Positions 48,807-58,449 of a stretch of DNA of 64,000 bases are shown in pieces. The translations under genes and the position numbers were made by a program. The DNA lies in assembly GCA_038209775.1 (NCBI GenBank), contig JBBQXK010000005.1:1-64000 (forward strand), given 5' to 3'. Within the stretch, counting starts at the first letter, position 1. Each line of letters begins with the position of its first letter. The notes under the pieces were generated by a model. It saw only the letters and a list, made by a program, of their open reading frames with translations. It did not search any database and had not been told where the DNA came from. The stretch comes from JBBQXK01 sp038209775. GTDB lineage: Bacteria; Pseudomonadota; Alphaproteobacteria; Rhodobacterales; Rhodobacteraceae.

Positions 48807-50380
48807 TGGCGTCTGGCGCGGATACGGGGGGGCGGCAGGCAACTGCCGCCCCCTTTGCAATTGAACTCAAGGGCATATCCAAGGCGTTCGGCACGGTACA
48901 GGCCAACCGCGACATCAACATCGCGGTGCCGCGCGGCACAATCCACGGCATCATCGGCGAAAACGGCGCAGGCAAATCGACGCTCATGTCGATCCTCTAC
49001 GGGTTCTACCGGGCCGATGCCGGGCAGATCATCATCAACGGCAAACCGACGCCCATCCCCGACAGCCAGAGCGCGATCCGCGCCGGCATCGGCATGGTTT
49101 TCCAGCATTTCAAGCTGGTGCAGAATTTCACCGTTCTGGAAAACGTCGTGCTGGGGGCGGAAGAGGGTGCCCTTCTGAACACCTCGCTGGCCAAGGCGCG
49201 GCGGGTGCTGACCGACCTTGCGCGCGAATACGAACTAGACGTGAACCCCGACGCGATGATCGAGGATCTGTCGGTGGGCCACCAGCAGCGGGTCGAGATC
49301 CTCAAGGCGCTGTACCGGCAGGCCGATATCCTGATCCTCGACGAACCCACCGGCGTGCTGACACCCGATGAGGCCGACCATCTGTTCCGCATCCTCAAGG
49401 GCCTGCGCGATCAGGGCAAGACGGTGATCCTGATCACCCACAAACTGCGCGAGATCATGGAGACGACCGACAATGTCAGCGTGATGCGGCGCGGCACGAT
49501 GGTGGGCACCGTCAAAACCGCCGAGACCAGCCCCGAGGCGCTGGCGGAACTGATGGTCGGGCGCAAGGTTCTCTTGGAGGTCGAAAAGCGACCCGCCACC
49601 CCCGGCCCCGTGGTGCTGTCGGTCAAAGACCTGCGGGTGCGGGATGAAAACGGGGTGGAGCGGTTGAAGGGTGTGACCTTTGACATCCGCGCTGGCGAGA
49701 TACTGGGCATTGCCGGGGTGGCTGGTAACGGCCAGTCGCAACTGCTGGAGGCTTTGGGCGGTATTGCGCGGGCCACCGGGGCGGTCACGCTCAACGGGGC
49801 GGACCTGCCGCTTGGGGGTCCAACGGCCAACGGACAGGCCCGGCGCGCGGCGGGCATCGCCCACGTGCCCGAGGACCGGCAGCATCTGGGCCTCATCATG
49901 GATTTCACCGCCTGGGAGAATGTCGCCTTCGGCTATCACAACGCCGCCGAATACCAGACAAACGCGCTGTTCATGAACAACAAGGCCCTGCGCGCCGACA
50001 CCGAAGCCAAGATGAAAACCTACGACGTGCGCCCACCGATCCCGACGCTGGCGGCCAAATCTTTCTCTGGCGGGAACCAGCAGAAAATCGTGGTCGCGCG
50101 CGAGATGGACCGGAACCCGGACCTGTTGCTGATCGGCCAGCCGACGCGGGGGGTGGATATCGGGGCTATCGAGTTCATCCACAAACAGATCGTGGCGCTG
50201 CGCGATCAGGGCAAGGCGATCTTGCTGGTCAGCGTGGAACTGGACGAGATCATGAGCCTGTCCGACCGGATTGCCGTGATGTTCGACGGCCAGATCATGG
50301 GCACCGCCGACCCCGCCACCACGGACGAGCGTGCGCTGGGGTTGATGATGGCGGGGATGGGCGGAGGGAGTGCGGCATGA
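48806..50380 (+). CDS. nucleoside ABC transporter ATP-binding protein (two domains)
   Basis: A 524-residue fused double ATPase. The first domain has Walker A GENGAGKST, signature LSVGHQQRVEI and Walker B ILILDEPT. The second has a degenerate Walker A (GVAGNGQSQ) but a good signature FSGGNQQKIVVARE, the normal asymmetry for simple-sugar/nucleoside importers. It drives import of the substrate captured by the BMP protein. Overlaps bmp by one base and the cupin by four. Confidence 0.94.
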   Translation: MASGADTGGRQATAAPFAIELKGISKAFGTVQANRDINIAVPRGTIHGIIGENGAGKSTLMSILYGFYRADAGQIIINGKPTPIPDSQSAIRAGIGMVFQHFKLVQNFTVLENVVLGAEEGALLNTSLAKARRVLTDLAREYELDVNPDAMIEDLSVGHQQRVEILKALYRQADILILDEPTGVLTPDEADHLFRILKGLRDQGKTVILITHKLREIMETTDNVSVMRRGTMVGTVKTAETSPEALAELMVGRKVLLEVEKRPATPGPVVLSVKDLRVRDENGVERLKGVTFDIRAGEILGIAGVAGNGQSQLLEALGGIARATGAVTLNGADLPLGGPTANGQARRAAGIAHVPEDRQHLGLIMDFTAWENVAFGYHNAAEYQTNALFMNNKALRADTEAKMKTYDVRPPIPTLAAKSFSGGNQQKIVVAREMDRNPDLLLIGQPTRGVDIGAIEFIHKQIVALRDQGKAILLVSVELDEIMSLSDRIAVMFDGQIMGTADPATTDERALGLMMAGMGGGSAA

Positions 50381-50973
50381 TTGCACCGACGCTCTGGTCT
50401 GCGACACGGGATTTCCTGCAGGGCAACGCCGGTTTGCCGACTGATTTTGCAGCGCTTCTGCCCCCGTCCCCGGCCACCCGCGCGTGCGACGCCCCGCCGG
50501 AAGGTTTGTCGCGTCCGGTACCCGTAGGACTTGCCGCACTGGCCGGAACCGCAACACAAGCAACGCACGAGCTTTGCCGTGCGGTGACGGACAGTGGCGA
50601 CCGACTGACATGGCGATCGAGTTATGCGGCCGACGATGTAGGGGCCTTTGCCACTGGGTATGCCTGGGCGGCCATCGCGGGGCCGGATGGTCCGCTGGTT
50701 GCGCCCGACGCGTTTGTGTCGGTGATGTATGTCGGGCCCGACCTTACCTATCCACGGCACCGCCACACGCCGGAAGAGGTGTATGCCGTGCTGGCAGGAA
50801 CCGCCGAGTTCTGGTCGGACCGCCAAGGCGCCGGCTGGTGCCGTGCGGGCGACCTGCGCCACCACCTGCCGAACGAATGGCATGGGCTGCGAACCGGCCC
50901 AGACCCGGTGCTGGTCCTGTCGGTCTGGCGCGGCCGCTATGAGAAATCGGAAATCGTGGAGAAGGCCGCCTGA
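50377..50973 (+). CDS. cupin protein, DMSP-lyase-like
   Basis: A 198-residue protein whose second half is a cupin barrel: YPRHRHTPEEVYAVLAG with H128, H130, E134 and Y136, and a later H169 in NEWHG, matching the metal site of DddQ/DddL-type dimethylsulfoniopropionate lyases. WRGRYEKS ends the family-like region. It sits between the ATPase and first permease of a nucleoside transporter, overlapping both, so DMSP cleavage is not the obvious role. It may process an imported ligand or act as a metal-dependent enzyme of unknown substrate. Confidence 0.75.
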   Translation: MIAPTLWSATRDFLQGNAGLPTDFAALLPPSPATRACDAPPEGLSRPVPVGLAALAGTATQATHELCRAVTDSGDRLTWRSSYAADDVGAFATGYAWAAIAGPDGPLVAPDAFVSVMYVGPDLTYPRHRHTPEEVYAVLAGTAEFWSDRQGAGWCRAGDLRHHLPNEWHGLRTGPDPVLVLSVWRGRYEKSEIVEKAA

Positions 50974-52127
50974 TGGACAAGCTTCCCCGCTGGGCCGATG
51001 TGGCTCTGGTGCCCCTGATCAGCCTGAGCCTTGCCGCGTTCACGGCGGCGCTGGTGCTGTTGGCCATCGGGCAGGACCCGGTGGTGGCGTTCAACGTGAT
51101 GGTCGATGGCGCGCTGGGGTCGGCCTATGGCTGGGGCTATACGCTCTATTACGCCACCAGCTTCATGTTCACCGGGCTGGCGGTGACGGTGGCGTTTCAT
51201 GCGGGCCTGTTCAACATCGGCGGCGAGGGGCAGGCGCAACTGGGGGGCCTTGGGGTGGCGCTGGTGTGTCTGGCGCTGCCATGGCCGCACTGGACGGTGG
51301 CGTTATTGGCGGCAAGTCTGGCGGGGGCGGCGTTTGGGGCGGCCTGGGCGGCGATCCCGGCCTATCTGCAGGCCAAACGCGGCAGCCATATCGTGATCAC
51401 CACGATCATGTTCAACTACATCGCGTCGGCGGTGATCGTGTACCTGCTGGTCGATGTGCTGCGTCCGAAGGGGCAGATGGACCCGGCATCAGCCCGGTTT
51501 CCCGAAGGGGCCAAGCTGCCGACCTTCACCGACATGCCAGTCCTGCGCGAGTTCTTCGTGCGGCTGAACGCCGACGGCACGCCGAGGCTGAGCAAGGCAG
51601 GCGAGGTGATGTATTCCAGCGTACCCGCCAACGTCACCCTGTTCATCGCGATTGCGGCCTGCGTGGCGATCTGGGCGCTGTTGTGGCGCACGCGGCTGGG
51701 CTACCAGATCCGCGCCTTTGGCAAATCGGAAAAGGCGTCGCTCTATGCCGGGATCAACCCGGTGCGGATCACCATGATCGCGATGCTGATTTCCGGCGGG
51801 CTGGCAGGGCTGATGGCGATCAACAACGTGATGGGCGAAAGCGAGCGTTTGTTGCAGAACTCGGCCGAAGGGGCGGGGTTCATCGGCATCGCGGTGGCGC
51901 TGATGGGGCGCAACCATCCGGTGGGGGTGTTTATGGCGGCGATCCTGTTCGGGTTCCTGTATCAGGGCGGGGCCGCGCTGGGGCTGAACACCACCATCCC
52001 GATCGAGATGCGGACGGTGGTGCAGGGGCTGGTGATCCTGTTCACCGGCGCCTTGGATGTGATGGTGCGGATGCTGTTGACCCGCGCGTTCAACCTGTTC
52101 CGGTCCCGGCAGAAGGGGGTGGCGTGA
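50973..52127 (+). CDS. nucleoside ABC transporter permease
   Basis: A 384-residue inner-membrane permease with about ten helices, of the BPD_transp_2 (ABC-2-type simple sugar/nucleoside) family. IGGEGQAQLGGLGVA and GKSEKASLYAGINPVR are family landmarks. It forms the channel with the second permease. Overlaps the cupin stop and the next ATG by one base each. Confidence 0.92.
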   Translation: MDKLPRWADVALVPLISLSLAAFTAALVLLAIGQDPVVAFNVMVDGALGSAYGWGYTLYYATSFMFTGLAVTVAFHAGLFNIGGEGQAQLGGLGVALVCLALPWPHWTVALLAASLAGAAFGAAWAAIPAYLQAKRGSHIVITTIMFNYIASAVIVYLLVDVLRPKGQMDPASARFPEGAKLPTFTDMPVLREFFVRLNADGTPRLSKAGEVMYSSVPANVTLFIAIAACVAIWALLWRTRLGYQIRAFGKSEKASLYAGINPVRITMIAMLISGGLAGLMAINNVMGESERLLQNSAEGAGFIGIAVALMGRNHPVGVFMAAILFGFLYQGGAALGLNTTIPIEMRTVVQGLVILFTGALDVMVRMLLTRAFNLFRSRQKGVA

Positions 52128-53095
52128 TGGATTACGCCACGCTTCTGCAAATTCTGGACAGTACCATTCGCCTTGCGACGCCCTTGCTGCTGGCCTGTCT
52201 GGCGGGATTGTATTCGGAACGCGCAGGCGTGTTCGATATCGGCCTTGAGGGCAAGATGCTGATGGCCGCGATGGCGTCGGGGGCGGTAGCGTTCCTTACG
52301 GGGTCGGTCTGGCTGGGAATGCTGGCGGGTATCGGTGCGTCGATGGTACTGGCGGGGATCCACGGGCTGGCGTCGATCACGTTCCGGGGGAACCAGTTGA
52401 TTTCCGGCGTGGCGCTGAACTTCCTGTCGTCAGGCATCACGGTTCTGGTGGCACAGCGGCTGTTCGGGCAGGGCGGGCGGACGCCGCCCCTTGAAGGTGC
52501 CGCGCGATTCAATCCGATCACCCTGCCCTTTGCCGAGGAATTGCAGGGCGTGCCGGTCCTTGGGCCTTTGTACTACGAGGTGATCTCGGGCCATTCGGTG
52601 CTGGTCTATGCGGCGGTGGCGCTGGTCCCGATCAGTTGGTGGGTCCTGTACCGCACCCGGTTTGGCCTGCGCCTGCGGGCAGTGGGCGAAAACCCGGCGG
52701 CGGTGGATACGGCCGGCGTGTCGGTGGTGGGACTGCGCTTCGCGGCGCTGGCGATCACCGGCATCCTGTGCGGGCTGGCCGGGGCCTATATGGCAACAGC
52801 CCTGCAGGCAGGGTTCGGGCGTGAGATGACGGCGGGGCGCGGGTACATCGCCCTTGCCGCACTGATCTTTGCCAAGTGGCGCCCGGTGGCGGCGCTTTGG
52901 GCGTGCCTTTTGTTCGGGTTCTTTCAGGCACTGGCACTGCGGCCCGATGTGGTTGAGCGGGTGGTGCAGGTGAAGATACCCGTGACGTTCCTTGAGGCAC
53001 TGCCCTATGTGCTGACGGTGCTGGTGCTGGCGGGGTTCGTGGGCAAGGCGGTACCGCCGCGCGCCGGGGGAGAGCCGTATGTCAAGGAGCGTTAG
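52127..53095 (+). CDS. nucleoside ABC transporter permease
   Basis: A 322-residue permease of the same family, with about nine helices and the landmark FDIGLEGKMLMAAM near residue 36 and RAVGENPAAVDTAGV in the coupling-helix region. Start at 52127 (TGATG overlap); the long upstream extension of this frame is a shadow of the preceding genes. A hairpin repeat separates it from the phosphorylase gene. Confidence 0.92.
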   Translation: MDYATLLQILDSTIRLATPLLLACLAGLYSERAGVFDIGLEGKMLMAAMASGAVAFLTGSVWLGMLAGIGASMVLAGIHGLASITFRGNQLISGVALNFLSSGITVLVAQRLFGQGGRTPPLEGAARFNPITLPFAEELQGVPVLGPLYYEVISGHSVLVYAAVALVPISWWVLYRTRFGLRLRAVGENPAAVDTAGVSVVGLRFAALAITGILCGLAGAYMATALQAGFGREMTAGRGYIALAALIFAKWRPVAALWACLLFGFFQALALRPDVVERVVQVKIPVTFLEALPYVLTVLVLAGFVGKAVPPRAGGEPYVKER

Positions 53096-53106
53096 CGCGC
53101 TGTGCC

Positions 53107-53180
53107 TGCGGGCAGGAGCGGGGGGTTTCACACCCCCCGCACCCCCCGTGGAGTATTTCGGCAAAGAAGAAGGGGGCGGG
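53107..53180. repeat. Rhodobacterales-type intergenic hairpin repeat, inverted
   Basis: A 9-bp stem (53118-53126 with 53132-53140) around TTCAC and then, read on the minus strand, the box GCCGAAATACTCCACGGGG. It is the family element of 60017-60120 in the opposite orientation. It lies between the permease and the phosphorylase genes and may separate their expression. Confidence 0.68.
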
Positions 53181-53185
53181 GTGTG

Positions 53186-53980
<795 letters not shown>

Positions 53981-54116
53981 CGCCCCCCTGCCCCCGAAAC
54001 CCTTGCGAAGGTTTGACTTTGCCGGTCGGCGCGCGCAGGTTGTTGGTGCTGCCCCCGCCACGCCCGGGTGCCTTGTCTCAAGGTGCCTGCGATATGTCTT
54101 TACCGACCGACGCCCG

Positions 54117-55034
54117 ATGCAGCTTTATCTTCCCATTGCCGAGATGTCGGTCAACGTGTTCGTCCTTTTAGGGCTGGGCGGCGTCGTGGGCCTGTTGTCG
54201 GGGATGTTCGGCGTGGGCGGCGGGTTCCTGATCACGCCGCTTCTGTTCTTTCTGGGGGTGCCGCCTGCCGTGGCCGTGGCGACCGGGGCCAATCAGGTGG
54301 TGGCGTCATCGGTGTCGGGCGTGCTGGCGCAGTTGCGTCGCCGGGCCGTGGACATTCCCATGGGCTGTGTCCTTTTGGCCGGGGGGATGATCGGGTCGGG
54401 CGTGGGCATCTGGGTGTTCGCGCGGCTGACGGCACTGGGGCAGGTCGATCTTTTCGTGCAGCTTTCCTACGTGCTGTTTCTGGGCCTGATCGGTGCGATG
54501 ATGCTGCGCGAAAGCGTGGCATCGCTGCGCCGCGCGCGGTCAGGCGCGCCGGTGCGGCGCGCGCATGTGCATACCTGGGTCCACCGCCTGCCTTTCAAAG
54601 TGAAATTCCGCGCCTCGGGCCTGTATATCTCGGTCCTGCCACCAATGATGGTGGGCGCTTTGGTGGGGTTCCTCGCGGCCATCATGGGGGTGGGCGGCGG
54701 ATTCATCATGGTGCCCGCGATGATCTACCTTCTGGGAATGCCGACCAAGGTGGTGGTCGGCACCTCGCTGTTCCAGATCATCTTTGTCACCGCATTCACC
54801 ACTGTCATGCATGCCGTCACCTCGCAGACCGTCGATCTTGTGCTGGCGATGGTGCTGATCGTTGGCGGCGTGTTCGGCGCACAGGTAGGGGCGCGGCTTG
54901 GCGTCATGCTGCGGGCGGAACAGTTGCGCATCCTTCTGGCGCTCCTGGTGCTGGCGGTGTCGATCCGCATTGCGCTTGACCTTCTGCTGACGCCCGGGGA
55001 ACTCTACTCGCTCGCCCCAGGGGTGATCCCGTGA
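54117..55034 (+). CDS. sulfite exporter TauE/SafE (TSUP) family protein
   Basis: A 305-residue membrane protein with about eight helices. The glycine-rich GVVGLLSGMFGVGGGFL (about 21-37) and FLAAIMGVGGGFI mark the two TSUP repeats. Cargo is probably a sulfur oxyanion or organosulfonate, but not fixed. ATG at 54117. It ends in a four-base overlap with the TIGR02186 gene (GTGA). Confidence 0.88.
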   Translation: MQLYLPIAEMSVNVFVLLGLGGVVGLLSGMFGVGGGFLITPLLFFLGVPPAVAVATGANQVVASSVSGVLAQLRRRAVDIPMGCVLLAGGMIGSGVGIWVFARLTALGQVDLFVQLSYVLFLGLIGAMMLRESVASLRRARSGAPVRRAHVHTWVHRLPFKVKFRASGLYISVLPPMMVGALVGFLAAIMGVGGGFIMVPAMIYLLGMPTKVVVGTSLFQIIFVTAFTTVMHAVTSQTVDLVLAMVLIVGGVFGAQVGARLGVMLRAEQLRILLALLVLAVSIRIALDLLLTPGELYSLAPGVIP

Positions 55035-55789
55035 TCCGCGCGCTGATCCTGGCGCTGGTGATGGCCACCCCCGCATGGGCCGACGAAACCATCGTGGCAG
55101 GGCTCAGCCACAGCGACGTGTCGATCACCGCAGGCTTTACCGGCGAAGAGATCCTGATCTATGGCGCCGTCCGGCGTGAGGCCCCGCCGCCACCCGGCCC
55201 TGCGATGCAGGTGATCGTCACCGTCGAAGGCCCGTCCGCCCCGGTGATCGTGCGCAAGAAGGCCTGGCGCGCGGGCATCTGGGTGAACAGCGAGGCGGTG
55301 TCCATCGACAGCGCCCCCAGTTTCTATGCCGTGGCATCGACCGTACCGCTGACCGAGGCGCTGTCAGAAATCGACAACCTGCGCCACCGCATCACCATCC
55401 CCCGCGCCATCCGCGCCGTCGGCATCACCGGCGAGGCTGACGATGCCCCGTCGTTTGTTGCAGCCCTTCTGCGGCTGCGCGCAGCTGAGGGAAGCTATCG
55501 GTTGACCGAAAGTTCGGTCTCGTTTGCCGAGGCCACGCTGTTTCGCACCGATATCGCCCTGCCTGCGAAGCTGATCGAGGGGGATTACCGCGTGCGCCTC
55601 TTTCTCACGCGCGGCGGTCGGGTGGTGGACTGGCAGGAACAGGTGATCCCGGTGCGCAAGGCCGGCCTTGAACGCGCGATCTTCGCGCTGTCGCGGGAAC
55701 GGCCACTGGCCTATGGGCTGCTGTCGGTGTCGCTGGCAATCCTTGCGGGTTGGGCTGCGGCGGCACTGGTGCGGCTCATCCGGCCCTGA
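55031..55789 (+). CDS. TIGR02186 family exported/anchored protein
   Basis: A 252-residue protein with a signal peptide (about 1-17, PAWA|DE), a large periplasmic domain (LSHSDVSITAGFTGEEILIYGA, FYAVASTVP, RHRITIPRAIRAVGI) and a C-terminal helix (about 228-248). TIGR02186 is regularly encoded beside TSUP permeases in this order. The two probably act together in sulfur-compound transport, by context only. Confidence 0.85.
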   Translation: MIRALILALVMATPAWADETIVAGLSHSDVSITAGFTGEEILIYGAVRREAPPPPGPAMQVIVTVEGPSAPVIVRKKAWRAGIWVNSEAVSIDSAPSFYAVASTVPLTEALSEIDNLRHRITIPRAIRAVGITGEADDAPSFVAALLRLRAAEGSYRLTESSVSFAEATLFRTDIALPAKLIEGDYRVRLFLTRGGRVVDWQEQVIPVRKAGLERAIFALSRERPLAYGLLSVSLAILAGWAAAALVRLIRP

Positions 55790-55794
55790 GGCCG

Positions 55795-56277
55795 TCAGCC
55801 TGCCTCGGCCAACAGCGCCGCAAGGTCAAGCCGCGCATTGCGCATCACGAGGTCGCCGCCCTTGTCGCGCGGCCATTCCGATACGGGCCGGTCGCGGTAC
55901 AACTCCACCCCGTTGCCATCGGGGTCGCGCAGATAGACCGCCTCGCTCACGCCATGGTCGGCGGCCCCGTCCAGCGGGATACCGGCATCCAGAACCCGCT
56001 TCATCGCCGCCCCAAGGCTGGCGCGGTCGGGGAACAGGAACGCGGTGTGGTAGAGGCCCGTATGGCCCGGCGGCGGCGGCGTGCCGCCCGCGCTGTCCCA
56101 TGTGTTCAGCCCGATATGGTGGTGATAGCCCCCCGCCGACAGGAACGCGGCCTGCGTGCCATAGCGCTGCTGCACCTCGAACCCCAGCACACCGGCGTAG
56201 AACGCAATGGCCCGCTCCAGATCGGCGACCTTCAGATGGACATGCCCCACGCGGGTGGCGGCTGGCAGGACAGACAT
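55795..56277 (-). CDS. VOC family protein (glyoxalase/dioxygenase-like)
   Basis: A 160-residue vicinal-oxygen-chelate fold protein. VGHVHLKVADLERAIAFYAGVLGF is the first beta-alpha module and YLRDPDGNGVELYRDRP the second, with histidine and Glu metal ligands in place. The order resembles catechol-2,3-dioxygenase-like proteins more than glyoxalase I. Substrate unknown. Start at 56277 with GAGGAG upstream; the longer frame is not supported. It converges with the TIGR02186 gene. Confidence 0.85.
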   Translation of the reverse strand: MSVLPAATRVGHVHLKVADLERAIAFYAGVLGFEVQQRYGTQAAFLSAGGYHHHIGLNTWDSAGGTPPPPGHTGLYHTAFLFPDRASLGAAMKRVLDAGIPLDGAADHGVSEAVYLRDPDGNGVELYRDRPVSEWPRDKGGDLVMRNARLDLAALLAEAG

Positions 56278-56627
56278 GGCGGCTCTCTCCTCAATAAGAG
56301 CCACATCATAGCCCCTCCTTGCCCCGTCCGAAAACCGCCCCTGACGCACAGCCGCCCTGCGCAGGCGCAAAGGTGCGCCCCCGGCGGGGTTTTGGGGACA
56401 GGCCGGGGGCGCGAAGTGACGGGCCGATGGATACGGGGGCCGGGGAAGGCCCAGGTACCGGGGACGGGACAGGATCGGACCGATTCGGGCAGCAAGACCA
56501 CCCTGAGGAAAGACTAGCCGATGGTGTGAATCGTTCCCGTGACATCCGCTGTCATGGAAACGCCCCCCATTTCATCTTGACCGAAGTATCCTCGGGGGTA
56601 CGGGGGGCAAGCCCCCGGGTGCCGGCC
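56278..56627. other. 350-base intergenic region with large hairpins
   Basis: Between VOC and trpS I see no gene. It holds an 11-bp perfect stem (56375-56385 with 56402-56412) around a G-rich 16-base loop, and a hairpin repeat near 56570-56616 (box TTGACCGAAGTATCCTCGGGG plus stem 56603-56616) that likely ends trpS transcription on the minus strand. The rest is unassigned and GC-rich. Confidence 0.55.
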
Positions 56628-57674
56628 TCACCGCCCGCGCGACCGGATCATGCCCGTGATGTCATAAACCTGATCCAGAACGGGGCGCGCGATGGCCTCG
56701 GCCCGGTCAGCCCCCGCACCCAGGATACGGTCGATCTCTCCCACGTCCTGCATCAGGCGCACCATCTCGCCGGTGATCGGCGACAGCCGCGCCACCGCCA
56801 GATCGGCAAGGGCGGGCTTGAACGTGGCGAAACTGGCCCCGGCATGGGCGGCAATCACCGCCTCGGGCGTCATGTCGGCGAGGGCCGCATAGATGTTCAC
56901 CAGATTGCGCGCCTCGGGCCGGTCGCGCAGACCTTCCAGTGTTTCGGGCAGCGGTTCGGCATCAGTCTTGGCCTTTTTGATCTTTTTGGCGATGGCATCG
57001 GCATCGTCGGTCAGGTTGATGCGGCTTTGGTCACTGGGGTCGGATTTCGACATCTTTTTCGACCCGTCGCGCAAAGACATCACGCGGGTGGCCGCCCCTT
57101 CGATCACCGGCTCGACCAGCGGGAAGAACGCCACCCCATAGTCGTTGTTGAATTTCATCGCGATGTCGCGGCACAACTCCAGATGCTGCTTCTGGTCCTC
57201 GCCCACCGGCACATGGGTGGCCTTGTAGGCCAGGATGTCGGCGGCCATCAGTGCGGGATAGGCAAACAGACCCAGCGACGCCGCCTCGGCATTCTTGCCG
57301 GCCGTCTTGTCTTTCCACTGGGTCATCCGACCCATCCAGCCCATCCGCGCGATGCAACTGAAAATCCAGCCCAGTTCGGCATGCGCCGTCACCTGTGACT
57401 GGTTGAACAGGATCGACCGCGCCGGGTCGATCCCGGCAGCGATGAACCCCGCCGCCGCCTCGCGCGTCTGCTGGCGCAGCTTGGCCGGGTCCTGCCATGT
57501 GGTGATTGCGTGCATGTCGACCACGCAATAGACCGTCTCGATCCCCTCATCTTGCTTTTCCACAAAGCGTTTGAGCGCACCAAGGTAGTTGCCCAAGGTC
57601 AGCCCCCCCGACGGCTGGATGCCCGAAAAGATGCGCGGTGCAAATGTGCCGGGGGCGGGGGCCGGGTCTGCCAT
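56628..57674 (-). CDS. trpS: tryptophan--tRNA ligase
   Basis: A 348-residue class Ic aminoacyl-tRNA synthetase. The HIGH-type motif is GNYLGAL within FSGIQPSGGLTLGNYLGALK, and the KMSKS motif is SKKMSKSDPSD. It charges tRNA-Trp. A hairpin repeat follows the stop on the minus strand. It diverges from the rhomboid-fold gene. Confidence 0.97.
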   Translation of the reverse strand: MADPAPAPGTFAPRIFSGIQPSGGLTLGNYLGALKRFVEKQDEGIETVYCVVDMHAITTWQDPAKLRQQTREAAAGFIAAGIDPARSILFNQSQVTAHAELGWIFSCIARMGWMGRMTQWKDKTAGKNAEAASLGLFAYPALMAADILAYKATHVPVGEDQKQHLELCRDIAMKFNNDYGVAFFPLVEPVIEGAATRVMSLRDGSKKMSKSDPSDQSRINLTDDADAIAKKIKKAKTDAEPLPETLEGLRDRPEARNLVNIYAALADMTPEAVIAAHAGASFATFKPALADLAVARLSPITGEMVRLMQDVGEIDRILGAGADRAEAIARPVLDQVYDITGMIRSRGR

Positions 57675-57763
57675 GGGTCATGCTCCGTCTGGAAATCTGT
57701 GCAGTTGCGGCTTATCCCTGCGGTCAGGGGGCGTCAATCTTGGCCTCTGCAAAGGAGCCACCG

Positions 57764-58447
57764 ATGAACGACCTGAACGCCGCGCCGATCAACCCCCTGC
57801 CGCCGGTGGTCTGGCTTCTGACCCTGCCCGTCATTGCGCTGGAGGTGGTGATATCACTGGGCGCATCGGGAATGGTTGGCGGGCCGGGTGCCATCGGCTG
57901 GCGGCTGGACGCGGTGCAGCGGTTCGCCTTCTCGCCCGAGTATCTGCGCCGGATGTACGAGGTCGGGCTGTGGCCTGCCGATGGGCTGATGCGGCTGGTC
58001 AGCTATCCGCTGGTGCATCTGTCGACAACCCATGCGGTATTCGTCATCGTGTTCCTTCTGGCCCTTGGTAAGTTCGTGGGCGAGGTGTTCCGCTGGTGGG
58101 CCGTGCTGGTGGTGGTGTTCGGTGCCGCGGTGGTGGCGGCGTTGGTCTATACCGCCATACCCTTCGTCAGTGACCCGCTGGTCGGGGGCTATCCGCCGGT
58201 CTATGGCCTGATCGGGGCCTTCACCTTTATCCTGTGGACCAACCTTGGGCGGACCGGCGGCAACCAGATGCGGGCGTTCTCGCTGATCGGGATGCTGCTG
58301 GCGGTGCAACTGGTGTTCGGCCTCTTGTTCGGTGGCGGCACTGAGTGGATCGCCGATCTCGCGGGGTTCGGGGCGGGGTTCCTGTTGTCCTTCGTGGTCA
58401 GCCCGGGCGGCTGGTCGCGGGTGATGGCCAAGGTCCGCGCGCGGTAG
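57764..58447 (+). CDS. rhomboid-fold membrane protein lacking catalytic residues
   Basis: A 227-residue polytopic protein with the rhomboid core, recognisable by the RLVSYPLVHLSTTHAVFV L1-type segment and the glycine-rich helix PPVYGLIGAFTFIL. In active rhomboids this helix is GASGA(I/V)xG; here the Ser is replaced (GGYPPVYG), and the C-terminal helix that should hold the His reads LAGFGAGFL, with no His. It should therefore be a pseudoprotease (iRhom-like in principle) acting by binding. AAAGGAG ribosome site. It lies between trpS and murJ. Confidence 0.8.
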   Translation: MNDLNAAPINPLPPVVWLLTLPVIALEVVISLGASGMVGGPGAIGWRLDAVQRFAFSPEYLRRMYEVGLWPADGLMRLVSYPLVHLSTTHAVFVIVFLLALGKFVGEVFRWWAVLVVVFGAAVVAALVYTAIPFVSDPLVGGYPPVYGLIGAFTFILWTNLGRTGGNQMRAFSLIGMLLAVQLVFGLLFGGGTEWIADLAGFGAGFLLSFVVSPGGWSRVMAKVRAR

Positions 58448-58449
58448 GT

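Noticed and set aside
50729..52126. Upstream extension of the second permease frame
   Set aside because: Runs through cupin and first permease in another frame; the TGATG overlap at 52127 gives the natural start.
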